This document shows positions 26,899-35,059 of a stretch of 64,000 nucleotides of DNA, one piece after another (the first letter of the stretch is position 1; each line of letters opens with the position of its first letter). The position numbers were made by a program, and so were the translations under genes. The notes under the pieces are model-generated. The model was not told where the DNA came from and searched no databases. It worked only from the letters and a program-made list of their open reading frames with translations. Source of the stretch: an uncultured Eubacteriales bacterium (GTDB lineage: Bacteria; Bacillota; Clostridia; Christensenellales; UMGS416); assembly GCA_900542005.1 (NCBI GenBank), contig UQLW01000004.1, forward strand, positions 1 through 64,000, read 5' to 3'.

Positions 26899-27156
26899 AT
26901 GAAAGCAAAAACGTTCCTATCAACATGTACAGCGCTGGTACTGGCCATCTTTGTTTCGGGTGCGGCGCTCGCCGTTACACTCCGCGCTGCGCGCCTAACC
27001 TGCCCTCGATACGGCAGCCGATACGGAACTCACTATTCTTATTATGATCCCACCTGCCATATCACGACCTGCTGCTGCGGCACCGCCTATCAGCAAACCC
27101 ATTTTGGGCCCTTCAACAAATGCAACGGTTGCGGCAAGGTTTTTTCCGATCGTTAA
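26899..27156 (+). CDS. Small secreted cysteine-rich protein (85 aa)
   Basis: A protein with a clear export signal (MKAKTFLSTCTALVLAIFVS, then GAALAV) and a mature part of about 60 residues. It contains seven cysteines after the signal, including CHITTCCCG and the C-terminal CNGCGKVF, a zinc-ribbon or disulfide pattern. No family is recognised. The ATG at 26899 follows CAGAAGGGC. The AT-rich upstream region and palindrome suggest tight regulation or recent acquisition. It is followed by a bidirectional terminator. Confidence 0.65.
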   Translation: MKAKTFLSTCTALVLAIFVSGAALAVTLRAARLTCPRYGSRYGTHYSYYDPTCHITTCCCGTAYQQTHFGPFNKCNGCGKVFSDR

Positions 27157-27174
27157 TTCTTTGGTATGAATCAC

Positions 27175-27201
27175 AAAAGGGAGCCTCCTTGGCTCCCTTT
27201 T
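27175..27201. terminator. Bidirectional terminator
   Basis: AAAAGGGAGCC / GGCTCCCTTTT stem with a 5-base loop between convergent genes. Confidence 0.75.
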
Positions 27202-27207
27202 CTCATC

Positions 27208-27507
27208 TTAATCCGCTTCTGTTCCTTCGCCCAGCGCAGCGAAAAAGAGTTCATACAGGTCATCTTCGCCGGCCAGCATGGGATGATTTTCCCCGCCGCC
27301 GTTGGTGCTTCGGCTCATGGCTGCATAGGCCGCCTCCCCAGCCTCCACCAGGGCCATGGGCGTAAGGGGACAGCCCAGCGCCGTAGCCTCCTGGCAAAAG
27401 GCGGCCAGCGGATCCGCCGCCTGCCGGGTCGCCAGCATCCGCCGGCGCACGGTATCCTGTTCCAGGGCCATCGCCAGAAGGCGGTCCCAGGCCTCGCGCG
27501 GTTCCAT
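27208..27507 (-). CDS. Small Nif11-like hypothetical protein
   Basis: A 99-residue soluble protein. The first 55 residues (DRLLAMALEQDTVRRRML followed by ALGCPLTPMALVEAG) resemble the helical Nif11-like domain, which in other species forms peptide leaders or small proteins. The tail has a glycine turn and an acidic segment (NGGGENHPMLAGEDDLYELF). No double-glycine cleavage site or modification enzymes are nearby, so a ribosomally made peptide product is not supported. AGGAGG precedes the ATG. It is the second gene after DUF1846, 11 bases apart. Confidence 0.6.
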   Translation of the reverse strand: MEPREAWDRLLAMALEQDTVRRRMLATRQAADPLAAFCQEATALGCPLTPMALVEAGEAAYAAMSRSTNGGGENHPMLAGEDDLYELFFAALGEGTEAD

Positions 27508-27518
27508 GGCAGCCTCCT

Positions 27519-29006
27519 TTATTTATGATACAGCCCTTTGGTATAATACTTAGGCTCGCAGGTCAAATTCACGCCCAGCTTCCGCAGCGTGGTTTCGTCC
27601 ACGCTGGAAAGGATCACCGTTGAATGGGCCTCCGTATCCTTCAGCTTGGGCAGCTGGCTTAGCGCCAAAGCCGCCGTGGGATTGGTCGCCGCGCAGATGG
27701 ACAGGGCAATCAGCACCTCGTCGGTATGCAGGCGCGGGTTATTGTTGCCCAGGTGCTGGGTCTTGAGCTGCTGAATCGGCTCGATGATGATGGGAGAAAT
27801 CAGGTGGATATCGTCCTGGATCCCCCCCAGGGCCTTCAGCGCGTTGAGCAGCATCGCCGAGGAGGCGCCCAGCAGATCCGAGGTGCGGCCGGTAATAATC
27901 CGGCCGTCCTGCAGCATCATCGCCGCGGCGGTGTCGCCGGCCTCCCGCGCCTTATCCAGCGCCGCGGCCACCACCGGCCGGTCCTCTTCGGTCACCTTGG
28001 CCTGCTTCATCAGAAGCTCAGTTTTGTATACCTCGTCAGCCGTCCCGGAACCCTTGCGGTGGGCGCAGCGGGCGGCATAGTAGCGCCGGATGATCTCCTG
28101 GCGGGAGGCCGCGCACACAGCATCGTCGTCGGTAATGCAGTAGCCCGCCATATTCACCCCCATGTCCGTGGGCGATTTATAGGGGGATTCACCGGAAATG
28201 CGCTCAAAGATCGCATTCAGCACCGGGAAGATCTCCACATCCCGGTTGTAATTTACCGCCGTAGCGCCATATGCCTCCAGATGGAAGGGATCGATCATGT
28301 TCACATCGTTAAGGTCTGCCGTCGCCGCCTCATAGGCCAGGTTGACCGGATGCTTCAGCGGAAGGTTCCAGATGGGGAAGGTCTCGAACTTGGCATAGCC
28401 TGCGGCAATCCCCCGCTTATGCTCATGATAGAGCTGGGACAGGCAGACGGCCATCTTCCCGCTGCCAGGCCCTGGCGCTGTCACGACGATCAGCGACCGG
28501 GAAGTCTGAATATAGTCGTTCTTCCCATATCCCTCGTCGCTGACGATGAGGGGCACATCGGCCGGATACCCCTCGATAGGATAATGGCGGTAAACCTTGA
28601 TCCCCAGGCTCTCCAGCCGCTGCTGGAAGGTTTCCACCGCCGCCTGGCCGCTGTAGCGGGAAAGCACTACGCTGCCCACATACAGCCCAATGCTCCGGAA
28701 CGCGTCGATGAGCCGAAGCACCTCGGCGTCATAGGTGATGCCCAGATCGCTGCGCGTCTTGTTCTTTTCAATGTCCGATGCGTTGATGACGATGACGATT
28801 TCCGCCTGATCCTTCAGCTGCAGCAGCATCCGCACCTTGCTGTCCGGCTCAAAGCCGGGCAGCACCCTGGAGGCGTGATAGTCGTCAAAGAGCTTGCCGC
28901 CGAATTCCAGGTACAGCTTGCCGCCGAACTGCCCGATGCGCTGGCGAATGTGCTCCGACTGCATATGCAGATACTTGTCCTTGTCAAAACCAATCTTCCC
29001 CAACAT
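27519..29006 (-). CDS. DUF1846 family protein
   Basis: A 495-residue cytoplasmic protein of the DUF1846 family, common in Firmicutes and often about 490-505 residues long. It has a P-loop-like N-terminal region and a large alpha/beta core; the segment VVTAPGPGSGKMAVCLSQLY (about residues 170-190) is the most conserved and looks nucleotide binding. The family has a solved structure but no established reaction. The start at 29006 gives the usual N-terminus MLGKIGFDKDKYLHMQSEHI. The small Nif11-like gene follows and may be co-transcribed. Confidence 0.9.
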   Translation of the reverse strand: MLGKIGFDKDKYLHMQSEHIRQRIGQFGGKLYLEFGGKLFDDYHASRVLPGFEPDSKVRMLLQLKDQAEIVIVINASDIEKNKTRSDLGITYDAEVLRLIDAFRSIGLYVGSVVLSRYSGQAAVETFQQRLESLGIKVYRHYPIEGYPADVPLIVSDEGYGKNDYIQTSRSLIVVTAPGPGSGKMAVCLSQLYHEHKRGIAAGYAKFETFPIWNLPLKHPVNLAYEAATADLNDVNMIDPFHLEAYGATAVNYNRDVEIFPVLNAIFERISGESPYKSPTDMGVNMAGYCITDDDAVCAASRQEIIRRYYAARCAHRKGSGTADEVYKTELLMKQAKVTEEDRPVVAAALDKAREAGDTAAAMMLQDGRIITGRTSDLLGASSAMLLNALKALGGIQDDIHLISPIIIEPIQQLKTQHLGNNNPRLHTDEVLIALSICAATNPTAALALSQLPKLKDTEAHSTVILSSVDETTLRKLGVNLTCEPKYYTKGLYHK

Positions 29007-29117
29007 GACATAGCGCTCCTTCTATCATTAACCATCCTATTATACATGAATTTTACCGCTTTGTCCCCTTGCTTCCCCATGATTCGCAAAGAAATTCACC
29101 GCGGCCGGCAGATTGGC

Positions 29118-29146
29118 TTGACCTGGCCCTTTCTTTTTACTATGCT
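29118..29146 (+). promoter_or_regulatory. Promoter of the leader ORF and metallopeptidase-like gene
   Basis: TTGACC (29118-29123), 17-bp spacer, TATGCT (29141-29146). Transcription should start near 29153, leaving a leader of about 115 bases. Confidence 0.55.
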
Positions 29147-29204
29147 AAAAAAAGAGCCGTCCTGCTATGAGCGCGGCGGTTTCATCCTGAAAGGAGGCTT
29201 TTCC

Positions 29205-29246
29205 ATGTCCTGCATGGGCACCTTGTATCTTTCCTTATCACGCTAG
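29205..29246 (+). CDS. Leader peptide ORF (13 aa)
   Basis: Fourteen codons encoding MSCMGTLYLSLSR and a TAG stop, with an excellent AAAGGAGG site (29190-29197) seven bases before the ATG. The stop codon lies in the loop of the hairpin that covers the next gene's ribosome binding site. The layout resembles translational-attenuation leaders such as those of ermC and cat genes. The peptide itself has no recognised function. Confidence 0.5.
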   Translation: MSCMGTLYLSLSR

Positions 29247-29261
29247 CATGTGATAAGGAGG
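29230..29261 (+). promoter_or_regulatory. Hairpin sequestering the RBS of the downstream gene
   Basis: A 12-bp stem (29230-29241 with 29250-29261, nine perfect pairs CCTTATCAC / GTGATAAGG plus one A-U and two G-U pairs) has an 8-base loop. Its 3' arm holds the whole AAGGAGG site of the gene starting at 29269. A ribosome at the leader stop codon would open the 5' arm. Confidence 0.55.
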
Positions 29262-29268
29262 AAATCTT

Positions 29269-30222
29269 ATGAAGTTTGAAATCAACCGGAACCTATTCCT
29301 GGCCTGTATGGGCCTTGTCATCTCGGGGGACGACAGCTATGATCATCACGATGCCGATCTTTCCCATCTGGCCGGCAGGATACGGGCCGCTGGCTTTTCC
29401 AGCGACGCCCGTTCTTGGTTCGCCCAGGCGCGCACCGGCCAGGTTGCCGTAAACCCTTACTGGCCCCGGGGCTCCCAGCTGGCGGCCGCCTGTTTCTTTA
29501 TCAGCGGGCAATACCATTTCGACCTGCCGTCCTATGCCGCTTTTTTGAGGGCGTCCGGCGCACCGCCTGATCCCCTAGGGGCCGCCGATTTCGACGGCTG
29601 GATCCGCGGCTTTCCCCGTTTTTTGCGGCTACTGGATGCGCATCCGGTTACCCCGAGGCTATGGGATGATTATTGCTGCATTATACAGGCGCGCTTTCCT
29701 CTGTGGCGGTCCATGGCCGAGACGTCTGATCGGGCAGCGCAGCGGTTCTTTGGCCGGTCAGCCCCGGAAATGGTTTTCAGCCCTAACCTCTTTCGGCCTG
29801 CCATTGCGGATTTTGTGCATATCGGCTACCGGGTCATTACGATTGCCGCTTGGCCTGATGCCGAGACCATGCTGCACGAAACGCTGCATATGGCCTTTGG
29901 ACGGTACCGAGAAACGATCGCCGCCTTTGCCCAAAGCCACGGTCTTGGCGGCCTGGCTGACCAGGATAAGATGCTCCGGCTTGGCTATATGGCCGACGGC
30001 TCGGCCCAAGCGGCTGCGCGCGCCCTTGAGGACTGTTTTGTGCGGGCTCTATCCGCCGTGCTATCTAAGGCCGGCGAGGAACGGCTCGCCTTCCATGTCC
30101 ACAGCGGCTTCACCGGCGTGCCGCTTATCGCCTCTTATATCCGGCGCATCCAGCCCACGGTGAAAAGCCTGGACACGCTCATCAAGGCCGTGTTTTCCCA
30201 TACAGCCGCAAACCGTATTTGA
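29269..30222 (+). CDS. Putative zinc metallopeptidase-like protein (HExxH)
   Basis: A 317-residue protein that I cannot place in a family. Residues about 204-208 read HETLH inside MLHETLHMAFGRY, an HExxH zinc-protease motif set in a predicted helix. Possible third ligands follow downstream, but no Met-turn or extended signature is certain. There is no signal peptide or clear membrane helix. The gene sits behind its own promoter, a leader ORF and an RBS-covering hairpin, so expression appears to be conditional. A chance match of the five-residue motif cannot be excluded. Confidence 0.6.
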   Translation: MKFEINRNLFLACMGLVISGDDSYDHHDADLSHLAGRIRAAGFSSDARSWFAQARTGQVAVNPYWPRGSQLAAACFFISGQYHFDLPSYAAFLRASGAPPDPLGAADFDGWIRGFPRFLRLLDAHPVTPRLWDDYCCIIQARFPLWRSMAETSDRAAQRFFGRSAPEMVFSPNLFRPAIADFVHIGYRVITIAAWPDAETMLHETLHMAFGRYRETIAAFAQSHGLGGLADQDKMLRLGYMADGSAQAAARALEDCFVRALSAVLSKAGEERLAFHVHSGFTGVPLIASYIRRIQPTVKSLDTLIKAVFSHTAANRI

Positions 30223-30230
30223 TTGGACCT

Positions 30231-30260
30231 AAAAAGCGGACGCATTCAGCGTCCGCTTTT
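30231..30260. terminator. Bidirectional terminator
   Basis: AAAAGCGGACGC / GCGTCCGCTTTT with a 5-base loop between convergent genes. Confidence 0.8.
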
Positions 30261-30278
30261 GCATGCGCAAAATCCATC

Positions 30279-31169
30279 CTATCCCATGGGATTCTGATTC
30301 CTCGCCGCAAAGCCTTCGCCCATCACCTCGGTCGCGGGGGTCACGATGACAAAGGCCTCGGGGTCTGCCTCGGCCACCAGCTTCTTCAGCTGCGTGACCT
30401 CCCGGTTGGAGGTTACGCAAAAGAGCACCGATTTGGATTGGCCGGTATAGCCGCCCTGGGCCTCCAGCACGGTCACGCCCCGCTCCAGGTGCTCCATAAT
30501 GGCTGCCTTGACGGTCTCGCCCTGCTCGCTGATGATGTAGCTGGCCTTCGATTCGTCAAAGCCGGTTTGGACAAAGTCCGTTACCTTGGCTGACAGGAAG
30601 ATGGCGGCCAGCGAATAAAGGGCCACCCGCATATCGGAGACAAAGGCGCTGGCGATCACCACGCAGATATCGATGGCAAAGAGCACCCAGGCAATGCGCA
30701 CCGCATGCAGCTTCCTGTGGATCAGGCTGGCAGCCAGGTCCGTCCCGCCGGTGGTGGCGCCCGCCCGGAAGACCAGCCCCATACCGACGCCCAGCAGCAG
30801 CCCTCCGTAAACTGTGGCCAGCAGCATGTCCCCGTCTCCATGGCCGGCCAGCGTAACGCTGCCCGGCAGATAATCGATAAACAGGCTGACCAGCACAGTA
30901 GCCACAATCGTCTTAGCCATAAACTCCCTGCCGCCCTGCCGGTAGCCCAGCAGGAACAGCGGTACGTTCAGCAGGAGCGCCACCGCGCCCACCGAAGCCC
31001 CGGTCACCACATGGACCAGCGTCGCAATACCGGTCACGCCGCCGGGCGCAATCCCATTGGGTACAAAAAAGATGGTAAAGGCCCGGGACATGGCATAGCT
31101 TCCGATCGCCAACATAACCCAGGGCCATACCTGCCGGAATAGGCGATGCTTGCTGATTCGGTTCATCAT
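30279..31169 (-). CDS. YitT family membrane protein
   Basis: A 296-residue protein with five or six N-terminal membrane helices (residues about 15-185) in the DUF161/YitT pattern (FFVPNGIAPGGVTGIATL; FRAGATTGGTDLAASLI) and a C-terminal soluble DUF2179 domain (GVTVLEAQGGYTGQSKSVLF). The function of the family is unknown; some members have been linked to metabolite or cation transport. It lies 47 bases after the NnrED gene and is probably the last gene of that operon. Confidence 0.9.
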   Translation of the reverse strand: MMNRISKHRLFRQVWPWVMLAIGSYAMSRAFTIFFVPNGIAPGGVTGIATLVHVVTGASVGAVALLLNVPLFLLGYRQGGREFMAKTIVATVLVSLFIDYLPGSVTLAGHGDGDMLLATVYGGLLLGVGMGLVFRAGATTGGTDLAASLIHRKLHAVRIAWVLFAIDICVVIASAFVSDMRVALYSLAAIFLSAKVTDFVQTGFDESKASYIISEQGETVKAAIMEHLERGVTVLEAQGGYTGQSKSVLFCVTSNREVTQLKKLVAEADPEAFVIVTPATEVMGEGFAARNQNPMG

Positions 31170-31216
31170 CCTTCCGCTCCTCTCCTTTCCTCTGTTCCGG
31201 CCGGCAGCTTCCCCGC

Positions 31217-32665
31217 CTACCGGCCGGCCACCTGATCCAGCGCCGCCGGGAGCGCCCGGATGATATCCGAAGCGATGAGGCCCGCCATGCCGGCCCTGGC
31301 AGCCTCATCGCCCGCCCGCGCGTGCAGGTATACCCCGCAGCAGGCCGCCTCCCATGGCTGCAGGCCTTGGGCCAGCAGCGAGCCTATGATGCCGGTGAGC
31401 ACATCGCCACTGCCGGCCGTAGCCATGCCGGGATTGCCCGCGGTGTTCAGCGCAATGCGCCCGTCCCCGCAGGCAATGGTCGTAACCGCGCCCTTGACCA
31501 CCGCCACCATGCCTGTAGCTTCCGCCAGCTTGAGGGCCGCGGCCGGCGGGTCGGCGGTCACCTCGCCGGTATCCACCCTCAGCAGCCGCGCCGCCTCTGC
31601 CGGATGGGGGGTAATCACGCCCCGGGCGCCCCGAAGCCGCTCCGGCCGCCCGGCAAGGGCGTTGAGCCCGTCGGCATCCAGGACCAGCGGCAGGCCGCTG
31701 GCCAGCGCCGCCTCCACCCAGGGCAGCGCGCCGGCACCCAAGCCCGGCCCCAGCGCGACAGCGCTTTTGCCCGCCAGAAAGGCCGAAAGCTGTCCGCTCT
31801 CCTGCCCTTCCTCCACAGCGCGGGTCATCACCTCCCAAAGGCCCCGGGGCGTACCGCCCCGGCGGTATCCCCAGCTGACGAGCCCCGCGCCGGCCCTGAG
31901 CGCCGCTGCCGAGCACAGCGCACCCGCACCCATCATGCCCTCGCTGCCCGCCAGCACCGCCAGGTGCCCATAGGTGCCCTTGTGGCTATCGGGCTCCCGG
32001 GGCGGCAGCAAGCGCGCTGCGTCGGCCCGTTCCAGCTCCATCCAGGCGTCGGGCAGGGCCTCCAGGCCAATATCCGCCACCATCACCTGCCCGGCCAGCC
32101 TGCGTCCCGGATAAAAGAGCAGGCCCGGCTTTTTCACCGCGAAGGTCACGGTCGCATCCGCCCGCACAGCGCAGCCCAGTATCTGTCCGGTGCGCCCGTC
32201 CACGCCGGAGGGGATGTCCACCGACACCACTGGCACGCCGCGCCCGTTGATCCATTCCACCGCCTCGGCCATTTTCCCCGTTACCTCGCGGTCCAGGCCC
32301 GTACCCAGCAGCGCGTCCACGATTAGGGAATAGGAAAAATCGGCCAGCTCCCGGTGGATGGCGATGGCCGGGTTCACCCGCATGTAAGCAAGCGCCGCGT
32401 CGCCCCTCAGCGACGCGGGGTCGGATACCATCAGCACCTGGGGCTCAAAGCCGCCCTCCAGCAGCAGATTGGCGGCGATAAGCGCGTCCCCCCCGTTGTT
32501 CCCGCCGCCGCAGACCAGGGCGATGGACCGCCCTGGGGCCCGGGCCATCACCTCCCGGGCCAGGGCGCGGCCCGCCCGCTCCATCAGCGTGATCCCGGGC
32601 GTGCCTTGGCTGATGGCATCCCGATCCATCTGCCGTACCCGCTCCGGCGTTGCAACTGGCTTCAT
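31217..32665 (-). CDS. nnr: Bifunctional NAD(P)HX epimerase/dehydratase
   Basis: A 482-residue repair enzyme. The N-terminal NnrE domain epimerises hydrated NAD(P)H (ALVCGGGNNGGDALIAANLL; DALLGTGLDR). The C-terminal NnrD domain (from about residue 215) is an ADP-dependent dehydratase that restores NAD(P)H (HKGTYGHLAVLAGSEGMMGA; NTAGNPGMATAGSGDVLTG). The ATG at 32665 is chosen for its AAGGAGGTTGTCC site and the normal family N-terminus. It overlaps acpS by ATGA, a pairing seen widely in Firmicutes. Confidence 0.95.
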   Translation of the reverse strand: MKPVATPERVRQMDRDAISQGTPGITLMERAGRALAREVMARAPGRSIALVCGGGNNGGDALIAANLLLEGGFEPQVLMVSDPASLRGDAALAYMRVNPAIAIHRELADFSYSLIVDALLGTGLDREVTGKMAEAVEWINGRGVPVVSVDIPSGVDGRTGQILGCAVRADATVTFAVKKPGLLFYPGRRLAGQVMVADIGLEALPDAWMELERADAARLLPPREPDSHKGTYGHLAVLAGSEGMMGAGALCSAAALRAGAGLVSWGYRRGGTPRGLWEVMTRAVEEGQESGQLSAFLAGKSAVALGPGLGAGALPWVEAALASGLPLVLDADGLNALAGRPERLRGARGVITPHPAEAARLLRVDTGEVTADPPAAALKLAEATGMVAVVKGAVTTIACGDGRIALNTAGNPGMATAGSGDVLTGIIGSLLAQGLQPWEAACCGVYLHARAGDEAARAGMAGLIASDIIRALPAALDQVAGR

Positions 32666-33027
32666 GGACAACCTCCTTCTACAACGGCAAAAGCCGCCGC
32701 ATATTCTCCGTCGTGGCTGATGGTGATATGGATCCGGTCCCCCGCTGCCGCCGCTGCGCACGCCGCCAGGCGCACCAGCGGTTCGCCCCCCGGCCCCTGC
32801 TCCACCGACACCGCCGCAGGCGGGCACCCGGCAAAGCCAGTGCCCAGGGCCTTGGCCACGGCCTCCTTTGCCGCCCAGCGCCCGGCGGCAAAGGTCACCG
32901 GATCGCCGGCAAGCGCCATAAGCCGCTGCTCCTCACCGGTAAAAATCCGCGCTACAAACCGCGGGTTGCCCAGCGGCCGCTGAAGCCGGGCAATCCGCAC
33001 CAGGTCGCATCCGATCCCCTTTATCAT
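32662..33027 (-). CDS. acpS: Holo-[acyl-carrier-protein] synthase
   Basis: A 121-residue enzyme that transfers phosphopantetheine from coenzyme A to the acyl carrier protein, required for fatty acid synthesis. The Mg-binding motif GIGCDLVRIARL at the N-terminus and FAAGRWAAKEAVAKALGTGF in the middle are diagnostic. The ATG at 33027 gives the standard start (MIKGIGCDL). It overlaps both neighbours by four bases, so it is translationally coupled to the P1 peptidase before it and NnrED after it. Confidence 0.95.
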   Translation of the reverse strand: MIKGIGCDLVRIARLQRPLGNPRFVARIFTGEEQRLMALAGDPVTFAAGRWAAKEAVAKALGTGFAGCPPAAVSVEQGPGGEPLVRLAACAAAAAGDRIHITISHDGEYAAAFAVVEGGCP

Positions 33028-33959
33028 TCGGTGACGCCCCCGGCCACCGCAGCATTGACGATGGCCCGGGCCACCGCCTCCACCGCCGCCGCGCAAAGCA
33101 CCGTCATATCCTCCCGCTTCTCGCCGTAGGAAAGCGTAAAAAGGGTATCCCCGTCGTTCATGGTGTGCACCGGGCGGATGGTCATGGCATATCCGTCGTG
33201 GGCCACCGAGGCTATGCGGTTGGCCTCGGCCTTGGTCAGGGCCGCGTCGGTCGCCACGATGCCGATGGTGGTGTTTTCGCCGGCCAGGCTTTTCGATGGT
33301 ACGCCTTCCAGCAGCCTATCCGCAATACCCAGCCATGCGCCCGTTTGATCCCGGGCCCCGGCGATCTGAACGCCGCTGGTATGGTCAAATATATCGCCCA
33401 ACGCATTGACCGCCACCACCGCCGCCACGGTAACGCCCGAGGGCAGCTTCAGGCTTGCGCTGCCGATCCCGCAGCCCATGGCGTAACGCTCGCCCAGCGC
33501 CTTGCCCACCGTGCAGCCGGTACCGGCGCCCACCCGGCCCTGGGTCATGGGCCCCGGGCCCGCCGCCTGGCAGGCCGCATAGCCGGCCGCCCCGTCAGGC
33601 CGCACATGGGGCGTCCCCACGCCCAGGTCAAAGAGCACCGCCGCCGGCACGATGGGCACCTTCGCCACGCCCACATCCAATCCATAGCCCTGCTCCTCGC
33701 ACCAGGCCATCACCCCGGTGGCCGCCGCCAGCCCATAGGCCGACCCGCCGCAAAGGGCCACCGCGTTCACCCGCTCCACCAGATTTCCGGGCTTGAGCAG
33801 ATCGGTTTCCCGGGTGCCGGGAGCCGCGCCCCGCACGCATACGCCCCCCACCGCGCCTTCAGGCGCGATCACCACGGTGCAGCCGGTGGCCGCCGCCCTG
33901 TCGGTATAGTGCCCGGCCAAGAGGCCGGGAACATCGGTAATCGAGCCGGCATAACGCAT
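33024..33959 (-). CDS. P1 family (S58/DmpA-like) peptidase
   Basis: A 311-residue self-processing N-terminal nucleophile hydrolase of the DmpA/BapA aminopeptidase group. Typical motifs are LCGGSAYGLAAATGVM, GRVGAGTGCTVGKALG, AVVAVNALGDIFD and NTTIGIVATDAALTKAEA, the last one around the expected self-cleavage region. It could cleave D-amino acid or beta-amino acid peptides, but the true substrate is unknown. Its stop overlaps the acpS start by ATGA. Confidence 0.9.
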   Translation of the reverse strand: MRYAGSITDVPGLLAGHYTDRAAATGCTVVIAPEGAVGGVCVRGAAPGTRETDLLKPGNLVERVNAVALCGGSAYGLAAATGVMAWCEEQGYGLDVGVAKVPIVPAAVLFDLGVGTPHVRPDGAAGYAACQAAGPGPMTQGRVGAGTGCTVGKALGERYAMGCGIGSASLKLPSGVTVAAVVAVNALGDIFDHTSGVQIAGARDQTGAWLGIADRLLEGVPSKSLAGENTTIGIVATDAALTKAEANRIASVAHDGYAMTIRPVHTMNDGDTLFTLSYGEKREDMTVLCAAAVEAVARAIVNAAVAGGVTE

Positions 33960-33962
33960 TTT

Positions 33963-34913
33963 TTACATCCTCCTTACCGTAACTTCGCCGGAAATTATGG
34001 AAACCGGCTCCCCTTTTTCGTCTAACCCTTCAAGGGCCCCCTGGTCGCTGACCCCGGTAATCCGCACCCGCTGGGACCGGTCCCCCTGGGTCATGGAGAC
34101 CCATTCCCCCACAAGGGCCATTCTGGGCCGGTACAGCCCCGCGATGGGGGCAAAGCCCTCCTGGCTCCAGCAGGCGATGAGCGCATCCATATGATGGCAT
34201 ACCGAGGCGGCCAGCGAGGCGCGGTGTATCCGCTTACCCGTCTCCAGCCAGATGCTGGTGGCCGTCTCCGCCAACTCGGGCGGGAAATGCTCCTGCGTCA
34301 CGTTGATGCCGATCCCAGCCACCAGGTACATTTCGCCCTCCAGGTCGGTGACCATCTCCGTCAGGATGCCGCAGATCTTTTTCCCGCCCATCCATACGTC
34401 GTTGGGCCACTTGATCTGGCAATCCCCGCCGGAGGCCTCCTCCACCGCCAGGCACACCGCCACCGCCGCCAGAAGCGTAATGCTCTGCACGCCGCCAGGC
34501 ACGGCGCCGGGCCGCAGCACCAGGCTCATGGCGATGCCGGCGTCGGGCTCCGCCTGCCAGGAACGCCCCTTGCGGCCCCGACCGGCACGCTGGATCCTCG
34601 CCGTCACCAGCGCGCCGGCCGGCGCGCCCTGAGCAGCCCAGTCTTTAGCCGCCTGGTTGGTGGAATCCAGCTCCTCATAGGCCTGAACCGGCCGCCCGTC
34701 GCCCAGGCAGTATTCCAGCACCGGCTGGGTCATAAAGTCTGGCGGGCGTACCAGCCGGTAGCCCTGTCCAGGCAGGGCTTCGATCAGGCAGCCCGCCTCC
34801 TTGAGCCGGGCAATATGCTTCCATATCATGGCCCGGGTAACGCCCAGCTCGCGGCTGATCGCCTCCCCGGAATGGCACTTCCCATCCAGCAGCAGGGATA
34901 GAACCCGTTCCAT
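33963..34913 (-). CDS. birA: Biotin ligase/biotin operon repressor BirA
   Basis: A 316-residue bifunctional protein that joins biotin to carboxylase subunits and, through its N-terminal winged helix, can repress biotin genes. The DNA-binding domain is at residues 1-65 (GEAISRELGVTRAMIWKHI). The ligase core has GRGRKGRSW (the biotinyl-AMP loop) and IKWPNDVWMGGKKICGIL. A C-terminal SH3-like domain ends the protein. The ATG at 34913 follows AAAGGAGGAG. It is the first gene of the operon with the P1 peptidase, acpS, nnr and YitT. Confidence 0.95.
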   Translation of the reverse strand: MERVLSLLLDGKCHSGEAISRELGVTRAMIWKHIARLKEAGCLIEALPGQGYRLVRPPDFMTQPVLEYCLGDGRPVQAYEELDSTNQAAKDWAAQGAPAGALVTARIQRAGRGRKGRSWQAEPDAGIAMSLVLRPGAVPGGVQSITLLAAVAVCLAVEEASGGDCQIKWPNDVWMGGKKICGILTEMVTDLEGEMYLVAGIGINVTQEHFPPELAETATSIWLETGKRIHRASLAASVCHHMDALIACWSQEGFAPIAGLYRPRMALVGEWVSMTQGDRSQRVRITGVSDQGALEGLDEKGEPVSIISGEVTVRRM

Positions 34914-34981
34914 TTTTCTCCTCCTTTGCGGCCTTTCGCCGCTTTCTAGTGTAACAAACCCAAAGCCGCTGTGCAAGGCAA

Positions 34982-35010
34982 TTGCAATCCGCGCGGCGGT
35001 GCGATATGAT
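34982..35010 (+). promoter_or_regulatory. Promoter of the MoxR operon
   Basis: TTGCAA (34982-34987), 17-bp spacer, TATGAT (35005-35010), about 50 bases ahead of the MoxR start. Confidence 0.6.
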
Positions 35011-35059
35011 AGATAGTATAGGTCTTTACCTCGAAATTTAGCAGAAAGTGGGTTATTCC

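Noticed and set aside
27726..29246. A 506-codon plus-strand open frame
   Set aside because: It is antisense to DUF1846 for most of its length. Only its last 14 codons, with a separate ribosome binding site, are kept as the leader ORF.
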